A stretch of 64,000 bases of DNA. Source: CADEDV01 sp048498035 (GTDB lineage Bacteria > Bacteroidota > Bacteroidia > Chitinophagales > Chitinophagaceae). Within the stretch, counting starts at the first letter, position 1. Every line of letters begins with the position of its first letter. Positions 1-8,995 of the stretch are shown here, one piece after another. The stretch is from assembly GCA_048498035.1 (NCBI GenBank), contig JBEHYT010000006.1:124001-188000 (forward strand), read 5' to 3'. The position numbers were made by a program, and so were the translations under genes. The notes under the pieces were generated by a model. It worked only from the letters and a program-made list of their open reading frames with translations. It had not been told where the DNA came from and did not search any database.

Positions 1-1
1 C

Positions 2-1372
2 CTGCGTGGCAAAACCTATATACCGTCAAGTTTAAGTTTCGCGGAAGGCAGGAGCCGGTTTCTTTCGATTTTTGCGAATGCGTCATATACTTATAAGGAC
101 CGTTATACGATTACCGGAAGTATGCGAAAAGACGCATCTAATATATTTGGGGTAAATGCTAATGACCGGTGGAACCCTTTTTGGTCATCTGGTGTTTTAT
201 GGAAAGTATCTAAAGAGAAATTTTATTCCAGTAAGCGGCTTCCCCTTCTGCAGCTCAGAGCAACATTTGGCTATAGTGGTAACCTAAATCCAATGCTATC
301 TGCAATAACAAAAATTAGCCACGAAAGCGGCTCTTCCTCTTCTCCGGTAAATACACCATACGTAACGATCACCAGCCCGCCTAGCCCTGATCTAAAATGG
401 GAGAAAGTTGCAACGGCCAACGTTGGTCTGGATTTCGAATTAGACGAAAGAAGACTTTCTGGTAGTTTAGAGTTTTATCAGAAAAAATCAACAGGACTTT
501 ATAATAATTTGGCATTGGGTGGCGAGACTGGGTTAGTTACGGCAACAAAAAATGTTGGCGAAATGAAAGGAAAGGGAATTGACGTTGCGCTGAATTCCGT
601 GAACACAAAAGGCAAAGTCAGCTGGTTTACTGACTTTAATTTTAGTTACGTTTCCTATAAAGTCACCAAACTCTATACAGCTCCTTCAACCTATGGCCTT
701 GTGCTTTCCGGCAGCTTTTATGCCATCCAGGGATATAATCCATATGATATTTTTAGTTACCGGTGGGCGGGGCTGGATCCGGCAAATGGTAACCCGCAAG
801 GTTATCTTAATGGCCAAATTAGTAGTGCTTATACGCCGCTTGTTCGTGTGCAACAGCCCGATTTGGTAAAATCAGGTAGCGCCCGACCCCCAGTTTTTGG
901 GAACATATTGAATACCATTAAGTGGAAGTCCTTTTCATTATCAGTAAACATAACTTACCAGATAGGAAATTATTTTAGAAAACCTGCCCTTTCTTATACA
1001 GACCTGTTTAAAAACTGGAGAACAAACCCTGAATGGGACCAGCGTTGGCAGCAACCTGGAGATGAACTTACAACAAATGTGCCGTCTCTTGTATATCCGA
1101 CGATTGCAGATAGAGACAAATTCTATACTTACTCGGAGATTACAGTTGAAAATGCTAGTTGCATCAGGATTCAGAATGCTATGATTAAATATTCTCCACA
1201 ACGAGGGGTGAAAAAAACTGATCTTGATTTCTATGGATCAATAAATAATTTAAATGTGATTTTGTGGCGGGCTAATAAATTGGGCTTTGATCCTCTTTTT
1301 GTCGGACAGGTAGTAACCCCACCGAGTGTTTCTTTCGGGGTTCGGATTGCTTTAACTCAAAATGGTAGGTGA
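2..1372 (+). CDS. SusC/RagA-type TonB-dependent receptor, C-terminal part
   Basis: The reading frame is open from the first bases of the window, so the true start lies upstream; the ATG at 122 is internal. The visible part is the C-terminal half of an outer-membrane beta-barrel. It carries the SusC pattern of a YKDRYTITGSMRKDASNIFG-like strand followed by RWNPFWSSG, many aromatic/polar alternating strands, and the ending PPSVSFGVRIALTQ. SusC proteins form the TonB-driven pore that imports oligosaccharides or peptides captured by SusD lipoproteins. The stop overlaps the start of the SusD gene (TGATG), as expected for a SusCD pair. Substrate cannot be told from this part. The DNA looks AT-richer than the genes after 3.3 kb. 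Confidence 0.93.
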   Translation: MRGKTYIPSSLSFAEGRSRFLSIFANASYTYKDRYTITGSMRKDASNIFGVNANDRWNPFWSSGVLWKVSKEKFYSSKRLPLLQLRATFGYSGNLNPMLSAITKISHESGSSSSPVNTPYVTITSPPSPDLKWEKVATANVGLDFELDERRLSGSLEFYQKKSTGLYNNLALGGETGLVTATKNVGEMKGKGIDVALNSVNTKGKVSWFTDFNFSYVSYKVTKLYTAPSTYGLVLSGSFYAIQGYNPYDIFSYRWAGLDPANGNPQGYLNGQISSAYTPLVRVQQPDLVKSGSARPPVFGNILNTIKWKSFSLSVNITYQIGNYFRKPALSYTDLFKNWRTNPEWDQRWQQPGDELTTNVPSLVYPTIADRDKFYTYSEITVENASCIRIQNAMIKYSPQRGVKKTDLDFYGSINNLNVILWRANKLGFDPLFVGQVVTPPSVSFGVRIALTQNGR

Positions 1373-2736
1373 TGAAAAAATCAACTAAAATATTTTTTGT
1401 ACTAGCGATATCTACAATTATTGCTACTACAGTTGCTTCATGTAAGAAGTTTTTAGAGGCTAAAACAGATTCAAAAATTGATACGCCTCATTCAATAGTA
1501 GATCTTGAAGGAATGTTGAACTACTATTTTGTTGTAAACGCTAAAAATCCAATGTATGGTGAGTTTAGCTCAGATAATATCTATTTGTCCGATGCGTCTT
1601 GGGCGGCTGCTCTCGATATTCAAAGGGCATTATATTGTTGGCAAAAGTTCGACGGAGCGAATGCCGATTGGTTTGGGTCGTATCAGGGAATCTTATATTG
1701 CAATGTAATACTTGAGAGCCTGTCTAAAATTGATTTATCGGGAGTTGCGGAGTCTAGGATAAATAATGTGCGCGGGTCAGCTCTTTTCTTGAGGGCATTT
1801 AATCATTTTGCTCTTGCTCAGTTATTTACAAAGCCTTTTGATAGCACAACATCTGCTAACGACCTGGGATTACCTATCAAAATCAACTCTGACTATAACG
1901 AACATGTTGGTCGCGCAAGTGTGTTGGAAACATATAATCAAATCATAAAGGATTATAAGGAAAGCATTTCTTTACTGCCAGTTGTACCGGCTACAAGAAA
2001 TCTGGCATCGAAACCAGCGGCATACGCCGGGCTTTGTCGAACTTTTATGAGTATGAGAGATTATAGAAATGCGAGCCTGTATGCAGACTCTTGCCTTCTG
2101 TTGTATAAATCGCTTATCGACTATAATAGTATCAATCCTAACGCGGCGTTACCATTTTCCCCATTAAACGATGAAATAATCTTTGATGCACGGACCAACA
2201 CAAATGCTTTTTTGGGTCCAACATACGCTAAAATCGATAGCTTGTTGTATAAATCATACGATACCAGCGATCTTAGAAAAGCTATCTTTTTTAAAAAGAA
2301 CGCCGATGGAAGCATATCTTTTAAAGGGCAATATACGGGCAATAGCGGCACCAATTTATTTTGTGGATTAGGCACGGACGAGATCTATCTTACTAAAGCT
2401 GAATGCTTAGCCAGAACTGGTGAGAAAGAAAAGGCGTTGGCCTATTTGGATTCTGTTCTTATAAAGCGATATAAAACAGGCCAGTTTACTCCATCTACCG
2501 CATCGGATGCGCAAATGGCGCTAATAAAGATTTTGGATGAAAGACGCAAAGAGTTGATATTTAGAACGATTCGATGGATGGATTTGAGACGCCTTAATTT
2601 CGAAGTTCAATTTCAAAAGTCGTTGGTGCGCTATATAAATGGCCAAACATTTACCCTTGAGCCCAATGCTTTACGATATGTATTATTAATTCCGGACGCT
2701 ACAATTAAATTAAGTGAACTTATTCAAAATCCTTAA
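1372..2736 (+). CDS. SusD/RagB family nutrient-binding lipoprotein
   Basis: Surface lipoprotein partner of the SusC upstream; it lies as a lid on the SusC barrel and binds the substrate. The ATG at 1372 is used: it overlaps the SusC stop and gives a signal peptide with lipobox VASC (Cys 24), followed by KKFLEAKTD, the usual SusD opening. The 454 residues are somewhat short for SusD (about 450-650). Typical late features are present: a TPR-like helical region, TDEIYLTKAECLARTGEKEKA and LDERRKELIFRTIRWMDLRR, followed by the TLEPNALRYVLLIP ending. A GTG at 1369 would add only one residue. No glycosidase or other polysaccharide-utilisation gene follows, so the ligand is unknown. Confidence 0.95.
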   Translation: MKKSTKIFFVLAISTIIATTVASCKKFLEAKTDSKIDTPHSIVDLEGMLNYYFVVNAKNPMYGEFSSDNIYLSDASWAAALDIQRALYCWQKFDGANADWFGSYQGILYCNVILESLSKIDLSGVAESRINNVRGSALFLRAFNHFALAQLFTKPFDSTTSANDLGLPIKINSDYNEHVGRASVLETYNQIIKDYKESISLLPVVPATRNLASKPAAYAGLCRTFMSMRDYRNASLYADSCLLLYKSLIDYNSINPNAALPFSPLNDEIIFDARTNTNAFLGPTYAKIDSLLYKSYDTSDLRKAIFFKKNADGSISFKGQYTGNSGTNLFCGLGTDEIYLTKAECLARTGEKEKALAYLDSVLIKRYKTGQFTPSTASDAQMALIKILDERRKELIFRTIRWMDLRRLNFEVQFQKSLVRYINGQTFTLEPNALRYVLLIPDATIKLSELIQNP

Positions 2737-2760
2737 AAAGGGGGCTAAGCCCCCTTTTTT
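2735..2760 (+). terminator. Rho-independent terminator after SusD, probably bidirectional
   Basis: A 6-bp GC stem GGGGGC/GCCCCC with loop TAA, flanked by AAAAA before and TTTTTTT after it. It sits immediately behind the SusD stop. The A-tract on the other side would also let it end transcription of the minus-strand gene that finishes at 2760. Confidence 0.85.
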
Positions 2761-3098
2761 TAATTTCGCATAATAACATCCGGAGACGCAGGTGAGCTGT
2801 TGTCTTCGGATTGATTGATGTCAGGGAGGGCCGTATTAAGTTCGCCCGTATTTGGATGTGCCCCCAAAGTGGCATCTGATGGCAGGAGTACACCGCAGAC
2901 GTGAATATCGCCTACACAGTCATTTTCTGCGCGTTCCCATAAATCCGGATTTGAAAATTGATCAGGATCCGAAACGTCTCCGGTGAATTTGTAAAAAAAG
3001 CCGGAGGTTGTAGCTTTTGAATTTTCCTTCGCCACCGTAAAGGCACTCATCGCAAGCATGGCAGCAACAGCCACCATACTGAAAAGATACTTTTTCAT
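2760..3098 (-). CDS. DUF6520-like small exported protein
   Basis: A 112-residue protein with a clear N-terminal signal segment (MKKYLFSMVAVAAMLAMSAFT) and a short mature part. It has FFYKFTGDVSDPDQFSNPD, then two cysteines in ENDCVGDIHVCGV. This resembles the small DUF6520 family common in Bacteroidota, which has the pattern KKxL..AVxAMLAxSAFT, an aromatic/Asp/Pro stretch, and a Cys pair that could form a disulfide after export. Function is unknown in the family. It is transcribed towards the SusD gene and shares the terminator with it. The 190 bp upstream (3099-3288) contain nothing else I can support. Confidence 0.7.
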   Translation of the reverse strand: MKKYLFSMVAVAAMLAMSAFTVAKENSKATTSGFFYKFTGDVSDPDQFSNPDLWERAENDCVGDIHVCGVLLPSDATLGAHPNTGELNTALPDINQSEDNSSPASPDVIMRN

Positions 3099-3288
3099 AT
3101 CATGGTTTTAATATTTGGGGAAATCGCCTACTCTTTTCTACAGGTTTTCGGCTTATCCTGCCGTCTGCGCAGATGGACATACAAGGTAATCCCCTCGCCA
3201 TACACAAGTCAAGCGCAGGCCCACTCATTTTATCAGGTATTTCTACGGCTAATTCAGAAACTAAGAGTATATAGCTTCCACCTACTAT

Positions 3289-4698
3289 CTATTGCAGTTT
3301 TGCACCCTGTTCTATCCAGCACCTTATCAATTCTCGCTCCTCCTCCGTCATATTGGTTTTATTATTCTGCGGCATCGTTTTCGTCAACACCACCCGCTGC
3401 ATGATCAGGTCCTTCTTTTTTACAATGTCTGCCGGCAGATCATACATCACCCCATTCGGCGCAGCCGTATAAACATCATCCGTTGGATGTGCAGAATGGC
3501 AAGGCAAACAACGCTGCTGCACAATCACGTTCACCTGCGTAAATGATACCGGTTTACACTCCCGGCTCACCGGCCGCGGTCCTGTTACATACGCCGTAGC
3601 CAACAACACCAACACAGCTACCGGCAATACCCAAATACTCGCCTTTCCCCGCTCCCGCAGGTTTAGCCAATGCTTGATACCCGCCGCCGCCGCACTAATC
3701 AACAACAACACAACCCATTGCTGCCGGTTGCCAAACGTACTCGGAAAGTGATTGCTCACCATCACAAAAAGAACCGGCAACGTAAAATAATTATTATGCA
3801 AACTTCGCTGCAATGCCTTCTTACCCTTCTGCGCGTCTGGCAACTCACCCCGCCTGGCCGCATTCACCATCGCCTTCTGCCCCGGGATGATCACAAAAAA
3901 TACATTGCCCACCATCAGGCTCCCAATCATCGCTCCAAAATGGATATAAGCGCCACGCCCGCTAAATATATGCGCATACCCCCATGCAAATACTGCCAGC
4001 ATCACCATCAATACCAGGTTAAATAACCACGGCACCCGGATCAACCTTGATTTACAAAGCTGGTCGTACAATACCCAGCCCGCCACAAAAGACCCCACTC
4101 CAATCAACACCGCCAGCGGAGCAGATAAACGCATTACCTGCGGATCGATCAATAACGCAGATGCATTGAGATAGTAAATGATAAATAATAACGAAAAACC
4201 AGACACCCAGGTAAAATAGGCCTCGTATTTAAACCAATGCAGGTGCTTTGGAATTGTTTTTGGCGCCACCTTATATTTCTCGAGATAATAAAACCCACCG
4301 CCATGCACCGCCCATAAATTTCCCGCCAGCTCCTCCCGCACATCCTCCGTTCGGTTTAATGCATTCTCCAAAAACACGAAGTAAAACGAGGCGCCAATCC
4401 AGGCTATCCCAAACGTTATATGCATCACCCGCACGCCAATATTCAGCCACTCCATCAGGTGCCCCTGCCACGGAGTGCCCGCCGCCAGGTAATACAATGC
4501 CACCACAATGCCAACAATACAAAGAAGAATAGCCGCATAAAACAATCCCTGCACCAGCGGCAGGTTCAACCGACCCGGCTCACTTCCCACATCTGCCTTC
4601 AATAACTGGTGCACCCGGTGCGTCATCACCGTAAGCATGATCAGTAAACCCAAAAAAACAATAAGAAATGTAATAGCCATAAGCGCGCAACAATCCAT
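3289..4698 (-). CDS. puuD: Membrane-bound urate hydroxylase PuuD with C-terminal cytochrome c domain
   Basis: PuuD oxidises urate to 5-hydroxyisourate in the membrane, passing electrons to its own cytochrome c domain and on to the respiratory chain, in place of a soluble uricase. The N-terminal two thirds are a multi-span urate oxidase domain (DUF989), recognisable from HITFGIAWIGASFYFVFLEN, LWAVHGGGFYYLEKYKVAP and LHWFKYEAYFTWVSGF. The last 75 residues hold a c-type haem site CLPCH (about 397-401) and a likely axial Met in TKTMPQNN. Start: the ATG at 4698 has an A/T-rich upstream; an ATG at 4680 (MAITFL) is also possible. It is divergent from allB, so both arms of urate degradation probably share a control region. 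Confidence 0.93.
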   Translation of the reverse strand: MDCCALMAITFLIVFLGLLIMLTVMTHRVHQLLKADVGSEPGRLNLPLVQGLFYAAILLCIVGIVVALYYLAAGTPWQGHLMEWLNIGVRVMHITFGIAWIGASFYFVFLENALNRTEDVREELAGNLWAVHGGGFYYLEKYKVAPKTIPKHLHWFKYEAYFTWVSGFSLLFIIYYLNASALLIDPQVMRLSAPLAVLIGVGSFVAGWVLYDQLCKSRLIRVPWLFNLVLMVMLAVFAWGYAHIFSGRGAYIHFGAMIGSLMVGNVFFVIIPGQKAMVNAARRGELPDAQKGKKALQRSLHNNYFTLPVLFVMVSNHFPSTFGNRQQWVVLLLISAAAAGIKHWLNLRERGKASIWVLPVAVLVLLATAYVTGPRPVSRECKPVSFTQVNVIVQQRCLPCHSAHPTDDVYTAAPNGVMYDLPADIVKKKDLIMQRVVLTKTMPQNNKTNMTEEERELIRCWIEQGAKLQ

Positions 4699-4730
4699 TA
4701 AAGTAAGAAATTGTTTTAATTTTAGGAAGC

Positions 4731-6050
4731 ATGGATGAATTCATTATCAGCAGCAACAAAGTATTAACGCCACAAGGAGTTATTCCGGCCGCCATACTGG
4801 TGCGGAATGGAATAATCCAGGAGATACAACCATCATTTACAACATCACTGCCCGAAGTAAAACTCGGCAATCAACTCCTCATGGCCGGGGTTGTTGATAC
4901 ACACGTGCATATTAATGAACCCGGACGAACAGATTGGGAAGGTTTTGAAACCGCCACCCGTGCCGCCATCGCCGGCGGCATTACCACATTGGTTGAAATG
5001 CCCCTCAATGCATCGCCCGTTACAACCAGCGCAACTGCTTTTTTTCAAAAAGTAAAAGCTGCCCAACATCAACTTCATTGCAACTGCGGCTTCTGGGCAG
5101 GCATCATTCCCGGCAACGAACAGGAAATTGTACCCATGGCCCAGGCCGGTGTGCTGGGCTTTAAAGCATTTCTTACACACTCCGGTATTGATGAATTTCC
5201 CCATGTAACCCGTGCCGATCTCCGCAAGGCAATGCCCATTATTAAAGCTTGCGAACTCCCGCTATTGGTGCATGCAGAAATTGATGATGGCCTCCATCCC
5301 CTGCATGATACCAGGTCTTATGCAGCCTATCTCGCTTCCCGTCCACCGGAATGGGAAGAAAATGCCATCCGCATGATGATCGAACTGGTAGAAGAAACCG
5401 GCTGCGCCGTTCATATTGTCCATTTATCTGCAGCTACAGCACTTCCTCTGCTTCGCGATGCGCGTGAAAGAAAGTTGCCCATCACGGTTGAAACAGCACA
5501 ACACTACCTTTTTTTCCATGCGGAGCAAATTCCCAATGGAGCCACGCTGTATAAATGCGCACCACCCATTCGCGAAGCCGCCAACAATGAAAAACTGTGG
5601 GAAGCTTTGCAATCAGGCCTTATTGATTTTGTAGCCACCGATCACTCTCCTGCTCCACCCGATTTAAAAGAAGTTGACAGCGGCAATTTCGCAAAAGCCT
5701 GGGGTGGCATCGCTTCGCTGCAACTGGCACTGCCCGCATTATGGACAACCGCCCGAAAACATAATTGCTCACTTGAACAGCTCGCTGCCTGGCTCTGCGA
5801 GAAACCGGCAGAACTGGCACAGCTAAAGAAGGGACGCCTTGCTCCGGGATATGCAGCGGATTTTGTAGTTTGGGATCCGGAAGAAACATTTACCGTAGAC
5901 TCTACCAAGTTATATCACCGTCACAAGTTAACGCCCTATGCAGGGCAAACACTTTACGGAGTTGTAAAACAAACCTGGCTAAACGGAAAACGTATCTTTC
6001 ACCAGGGAACGTTTGAACAACCCGCCAGCGGGCATCTTATTACAGCATGA
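4731..6050 (+). CDS. allB: Allantoinase
   Basis: Cyclic amidohydrolase of the dihydroorotase/allantoinase superfamily that opens allantoin to allantoate. The binuclear metal site is complete: DTHVHINEPGRTDWEGF (His58, His60), a carboxylation Lys in GFKAFLTHSG (about 145), LLVHAE (His181), HIVHLS (about 231) and the catalytic Asp in ATDHSP (about 304). Length 439 is normal. It is the first gene of a plus-strand operon. The stop overlaps the start of allC (ATGA at 6047-6050), which implies coupled translation and consecutive steps. Confidence 0.95.
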   Translation: MDEFIISSNKVLTPQGVIPAAILVRNGIIQEIQPSFTTSLPEVKLGNQLLMAGVVDTHVHINEPGRTDWEGFETATRAAIAGGITTLVEMPLNASPVTTSATAFFQKVKAAQHQLHCNCGFWAGIIPGNEQEIVPMAQAGVLGFKAFLTHSGIDEFPHVTRADLRKAMPIIKACELPLLVHAEIDDGLHPLHDTRSYAAYLASRPPEWEENAIRMMIELVEETGCAVHIVHLSAATALPLLRDARERKLPITVETAQHYLFFHAEQIPNGATLYKCAPPIREAANNEKLWEALQSGLIDFVATDHSPAPPDLKEVDSGNFAKAWGGIASLQLALPALWTTARKHNCSLEQLAAWLCEKPAELAQLKKGRLAPGYAADFVVWDPEETFTVDSTKLYHRHKLTPYAGQTLYGVVKQTWLNGKRIFHQGTFEQPASGHLITA

Positions 6051-7288
6051 GTACAGCATTACAACGTGCAAATCGCGTAGCGGAGCAAATACGGCAACTG
6101 GCTGCTGTTAGCGAGCAGCCGGGATGCATAGCACGCACCTATGGCAGCACGGCTTTTATTGCCGGGAGAGATCTTGTGGCCAGTTGGATGAAGGAAGCCG
6201 GCCTCACCGTTTATACAGACGCCATCGGCAACCTTCGCGGGCGGCTCTCGGCACCCGATCCCAACGCAAAGATCTTCGTCATCGGCTCACATATTGACAC
6301 AGTCATCAACGCCGGTGCCTTCGACGGCCCATTGGGTGTGCTGGCGGGATTGGAAGTGCTGCGCAAGTTGCAACATCAATCACTTCCTTTTCACCTGGAC
6401 CTGGTGGCATTTTGTGATGAAGAAGGATGTCGTTTTCATACCACCTATCTCGGCAGCAAAGCACTCACCGGCAACCTGGACAAGCAACTGCTACAGTTAA
6501 AAGATGAACAGGGCATTTCACTTCAGGATGCCATACTTGCACAAGGCGGTGATGCAAACACGCTCGCCGCGGCAGCACTAAAGCCCGGATCACTCCTGGG
6601 CTACTATGAAATTCATATTGAACAAGGTCCGGTACTGTTCGAAAAAAATACGCCCGTGGCAATTGTTACCGCCATTGCCGGCCAGCGACGTTGTACCGTT
6701 CGGTTTTCCGGCGAAGCCGGTCATGCAGGCACCGTACCCATGCTAATGCGCAAAGACGCCCTCGCCGCCGCATCCGAATTTATCCTGGCCGCAGAAAAAA
6801 CAGGACGCGATCAACACCAGCAGTTAGTTGTAACAATTGGGAAAATATCCATTCCACACGCCGCCAGCAACGTAATTCCCGGTGAAGTGCTGCTGACGCT
6901 GGATGTTCGCAGCGACCGGGAAGCTGTTCTCGAAGAAGCATGCAAACAGCTTCACCTGCTTGCCTTTCAACTCTGTGAACAACGGGCCGTTTCAATGGAA
7001 TGGAACGTAATCCAAACTTCCGCCCCGGTACAATGTGACGCCACCCTTAACAGCCTCCTGACCGACAGCGTGGAAAAATGTGGTTATGAACCAATAAGGC
7101 TGATAAGCGGCGCAGGTCATGATGCCGTTCCTCTGTCGGCGATGGGACCCGTTTCCATGCTTTTTGTAAAATGCTATAAAGGCATTAGCCACAACCCGCA
7201 GGAAAATGTAGCCACAGAAGATATTGCAGCAGCCATCGAAGTTTCCGATACCTTTATTCAACAACTGATTAAAAAAAATAGTATTTAG
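6047..7288 (+). CDS. allC: Allantoate amidohydrolase (M20 family)
   Basis: Zinc- or manganese-dependent amidase that hydrolyses allantoate to (S)-ureidoglycine with release of ammonia and CO2. M20/Zn-hydantoinase features in order: GSHIDTV (His82, Asp84), FDGPLGV (Asp93), CDEEGCRF (Glu125/126), EIHIEQGP (His190), the dimerisation insert AGHAGTVPM, and GAGHDAVPLS (His358) with SHNPQE near the end. It could be called an N-carbamoyl amino-acid hydrolase on sequence alone, because the families are close. The position between allantoinase and ureidoglycine aminohydrolase genes decides for AllC. Confidence 0.92.
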   Translation: MSTALQRANRVAEQIRQLAAVSEQPGCIARTYGSTAFIAGRDLVASWMKEAGLTVYTDAIGNLRGRLSAPDPNAKIFVIGSHIDTVINAGAFDGPLGVLAGLEVLRKLQHQSLPFHLDLVAFCDEEGCRFHTTYLGSKALTGNLDKQLLQLKDEQGISLQDAILAQGGDANTLAAAALKPGSLLGYYEIHIEQGPVLFEKNTPVAIVTAIAGQRRCTVRFSGEAGHAGTVPMLMRKDALAAASEFILAAEKTGRDQHQQLVVTIGKISIPHAASNVIPGEVLLTLDVRSDREAVLEEACKQLHLLAFQLCEQRAVSMEWNVIQTSAPVQCDATLNSLLTDSVEKCGYEPIRLISGAGHDAVPLSAMGPVSMLFVKCYKGISHNPQENVATEDIAAAIEVSDTFIQQLIKKNSI

Positions 7289-7306
7289 CAAGCAAACAGG
7301 CATGTT

Positions 7307-8053
7307 ATGGAAATATCAGCTCTCACAAGATCAGTGGTACATAGAAACCACGCACTCATTGCACCCGATGGATATATAAATAGTAATGTTCCGGGGTGGA
7401 CCAACTGCACCGTCAATGTAATTATCAATGAAGCGATGGGCGCCCATCTTACACAAACGCTGATCACTGCCGGGAAAGACTGCAAGCTGGTAGGACAAAC
7501 CCATGAATCACAGGTCTTTTTTTATGTGATCAAAGGAAAAGCAAAAGCAATTGTCAGCGGCGAACTTAAAGTGCTTTCCGCAGGCCAATTCGTTTATATC
7601 CCCGTTGGGAAAGCCTACCGGCTTGAAAATATAAAAGAAGGCACACAACTGCTTACCTTTCATAAGATCTACGAACACCTGGAAGGTTATGAAGTACCAG
7701 ATACACTCTTTGGCGATGCCGCCAACATACCCGCACCGGCTTACCTGGGTGATAAAGCGCTTCGCCTGCAGGTATTGCTTCCCGATAACCTTTCCTTTGA
7801 TATGGCAGTAAATATTTTCACCTATGATTCCGGCGGGCACCTGCCCATGGTGGAAACCCATATTATGGAACACGGTTTGATGTATCTCCAGGGACAGGGA
7901 ATCTATATGCTCGACCATAAATGGTATCCCGTAAAAAAAGGCGATAGCATTTGGATGGCTCCTTACTGCCAGCAATGGTTTACCGCCATGGGTAAAGAAC
8001 CCGCTGTATATATTTATTATAAGAACATTAATCGATTACCCATCCGCGAATAA
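7307..8053 (+). CDS. allE: (S)-ureidoglycine aminohydrolase, bicupin
   Basis: Converts (S)-ureidoglycine to (S)-ureidoglycolate and ammonia, the step after AllC. The 248 residues form two cupin domains. The first has GKDCKLVGQTHESQVFFYVIKG and the second HLPMVETHIMEHGLMYLQGQG, whose His/Glu residues fit the Mn site of the family. The start MEISALTRSVVHRNHALIAP matches the usual N-terminal pattern. It lies 18 bp behind allC and 2 bp before uraD. It stops the otherwise spontaneous, racemising decay of ureidoglycine. Confidence 0.92.
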   Translation: MEISALTRSVVHRNHALIAPDGYINSNVPGWTNCTVNVIINEAMGAHLTQTLITAGKDCKLVGQTHESQVFFYVIKGKAKAIVSGELKVLSAGQFVYIPVGKAYRLENIKEGTQLLTFHKIYEHLEGYEVPDTLFGDAANIPAPAYLGDKALRLQVLLPDNLSFDMAVNIFTYDSGGHLPMVETHIMEHGLMYLQGQGIYMLDHKWYPVKKGDSIWMAPYCQQWFTAMGKEPAVYIYYKNINRLPIRE

Positions 8054-8055
8054 AA

Positions 8056-8559
8056 ATGACGCTGCACGAGTTCAATACAATGTCTCAACCGCAACTGGTA
8101 GAACAGCTAACAAGATGCTGCGGCTCTTCCACCTGGGTTACCCGTATGTTACAATTCATTCCGGCCGATGACCTGGTAGAACTGCTGGAAGACGCGGAAG
8201 AGCAGTGGTGGGGCTGCAATGAAAACGATTGGAAAGAAGCATTTTCCCATCATCCTAAAATTGGCGATGCCGCTTCGCTGCAGGCTAAATTTGCAAGCAC
8301 CGCTGCATGGGCCGCGGGTGAACAAAAAACAGTTGCAAACGCGTCAGCAGCTATTATTGAAGCGCTTGCTGCCGCTAATAAAGACTATGAACAACGGTTT
8401 GGATTTATCTTTATCGTTTGTGCCACCGGCAAATCAGCCGAAGAAATGCTGGCGCTGCTACAGCAGCGAATAAAAAACGAACCGGCGGATGAAATACAGG
8501 TAGCCGCAGAGGAACAGATCAAGATCACCAAACTTCGCCTCGAAAAACTATTGCAATGA
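8056..8559 (+). CDS. uraD: OHCU decarboxylase
   Basis: 2-oxo-4-hydroxy-4-carboxy-5-ureidoimidazoline decarboxylase, which makes (S)-allantoin from the UraH product. The fold signature is present: HHPKIGD with the catalytic His (about 66), WAAGEQ with the active-site Glu (about 89), and the YEQRFGFIFIVCATGKSAEEML helix. Length 167 is typical. It overlaps uraH by the ATGA arrangement. In the pathway it works upstream of allB although it lies downstream in the operon. Confidence 0.94.
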   Translation: MTLHEFNTMSQPQLVEQLTRCCGSSTWVTRMLQFIPADDLVELLEDAEEQWWGCNENDWKEAFSHHPKIGDAASLQAKFASTAAWAAGEQKTVANASAAIIEALAAANKDYEQRFGFIFIVCATGKSAEEMLALLQQRIKNEPADEIQVAAEEQIKITKLRLEKLLQ

Positions 8560-8894
8560 GCCAGCTTACCACGCACATACTGGATACAACCACCGGCCGA
8601 CCGGCAGCGGGAGTTACCGCCGTGTTATACGCAGGAGAACAGGATGAATGGACAGAGATCACCCGTGGCCAAACCAATGCAGATGGCAGAATCCCCGATT
8701 TGCTGCCCGCAGATACATTATTGCGAAGCGGGATCTATCGCATGCGTTTTGAAACAAAAGATTATTTTGATGCCGCACAAATAGCTACGTTCTATCCATT
8801 TATCGAAATTACATTTGAGATCAATAGCGCCGCGCACTACCATATTCCCCTGTTGCTAAGCCCGTTTGGCTATAGCACCTACCGCGGGTCCTGA
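8556..8894 (+). CDS. uraH: 5-hydroxyisourate hydrolase (transthyretin-like)
   Basis: Hydrolyses the PuuD product 5-hydroxyisourate to OHCU. All landmarks of transthyretin-related hydrolases are visible in 112 residues: His7 in LTTHILD, Arg45 in DGR, His96 in HYHIPLLLSPFGYSTY, and the family-defining C-terminal tetrapeptide YRGS. It is translationally coupled to uraD. No signal peptide or peroxisomal-type extension is present, so it is a cytoplasmic enzyme. Confidence 0.96.
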   Translation: MSQLTTHILDTTTGRPAAGVTAVLYAGEQDEWTEITRGQTNADGRIPDLLPADTLLRSGIYRMRFETKDYFDAAQIATFYPFIEITFEINSAAHYHIPLLLSPFGYSTYRGS

Positions 8895-8995
8895 TCAAAT
8901 TCATATAGAATTAAAGAACATGGTGATCCGGATTTCCACGAAAACATTACATTTAACGCATTGCGGTTTATCTCTGTACAACTAAAAACTGTATT

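Noticed and set aside
3102..3404. Plus-strand frame of 100 codons in the puuD/DUF6520 intergenic region
   Set aside because: It overlaps the haem-binding end of puuD in antisense and looks random.
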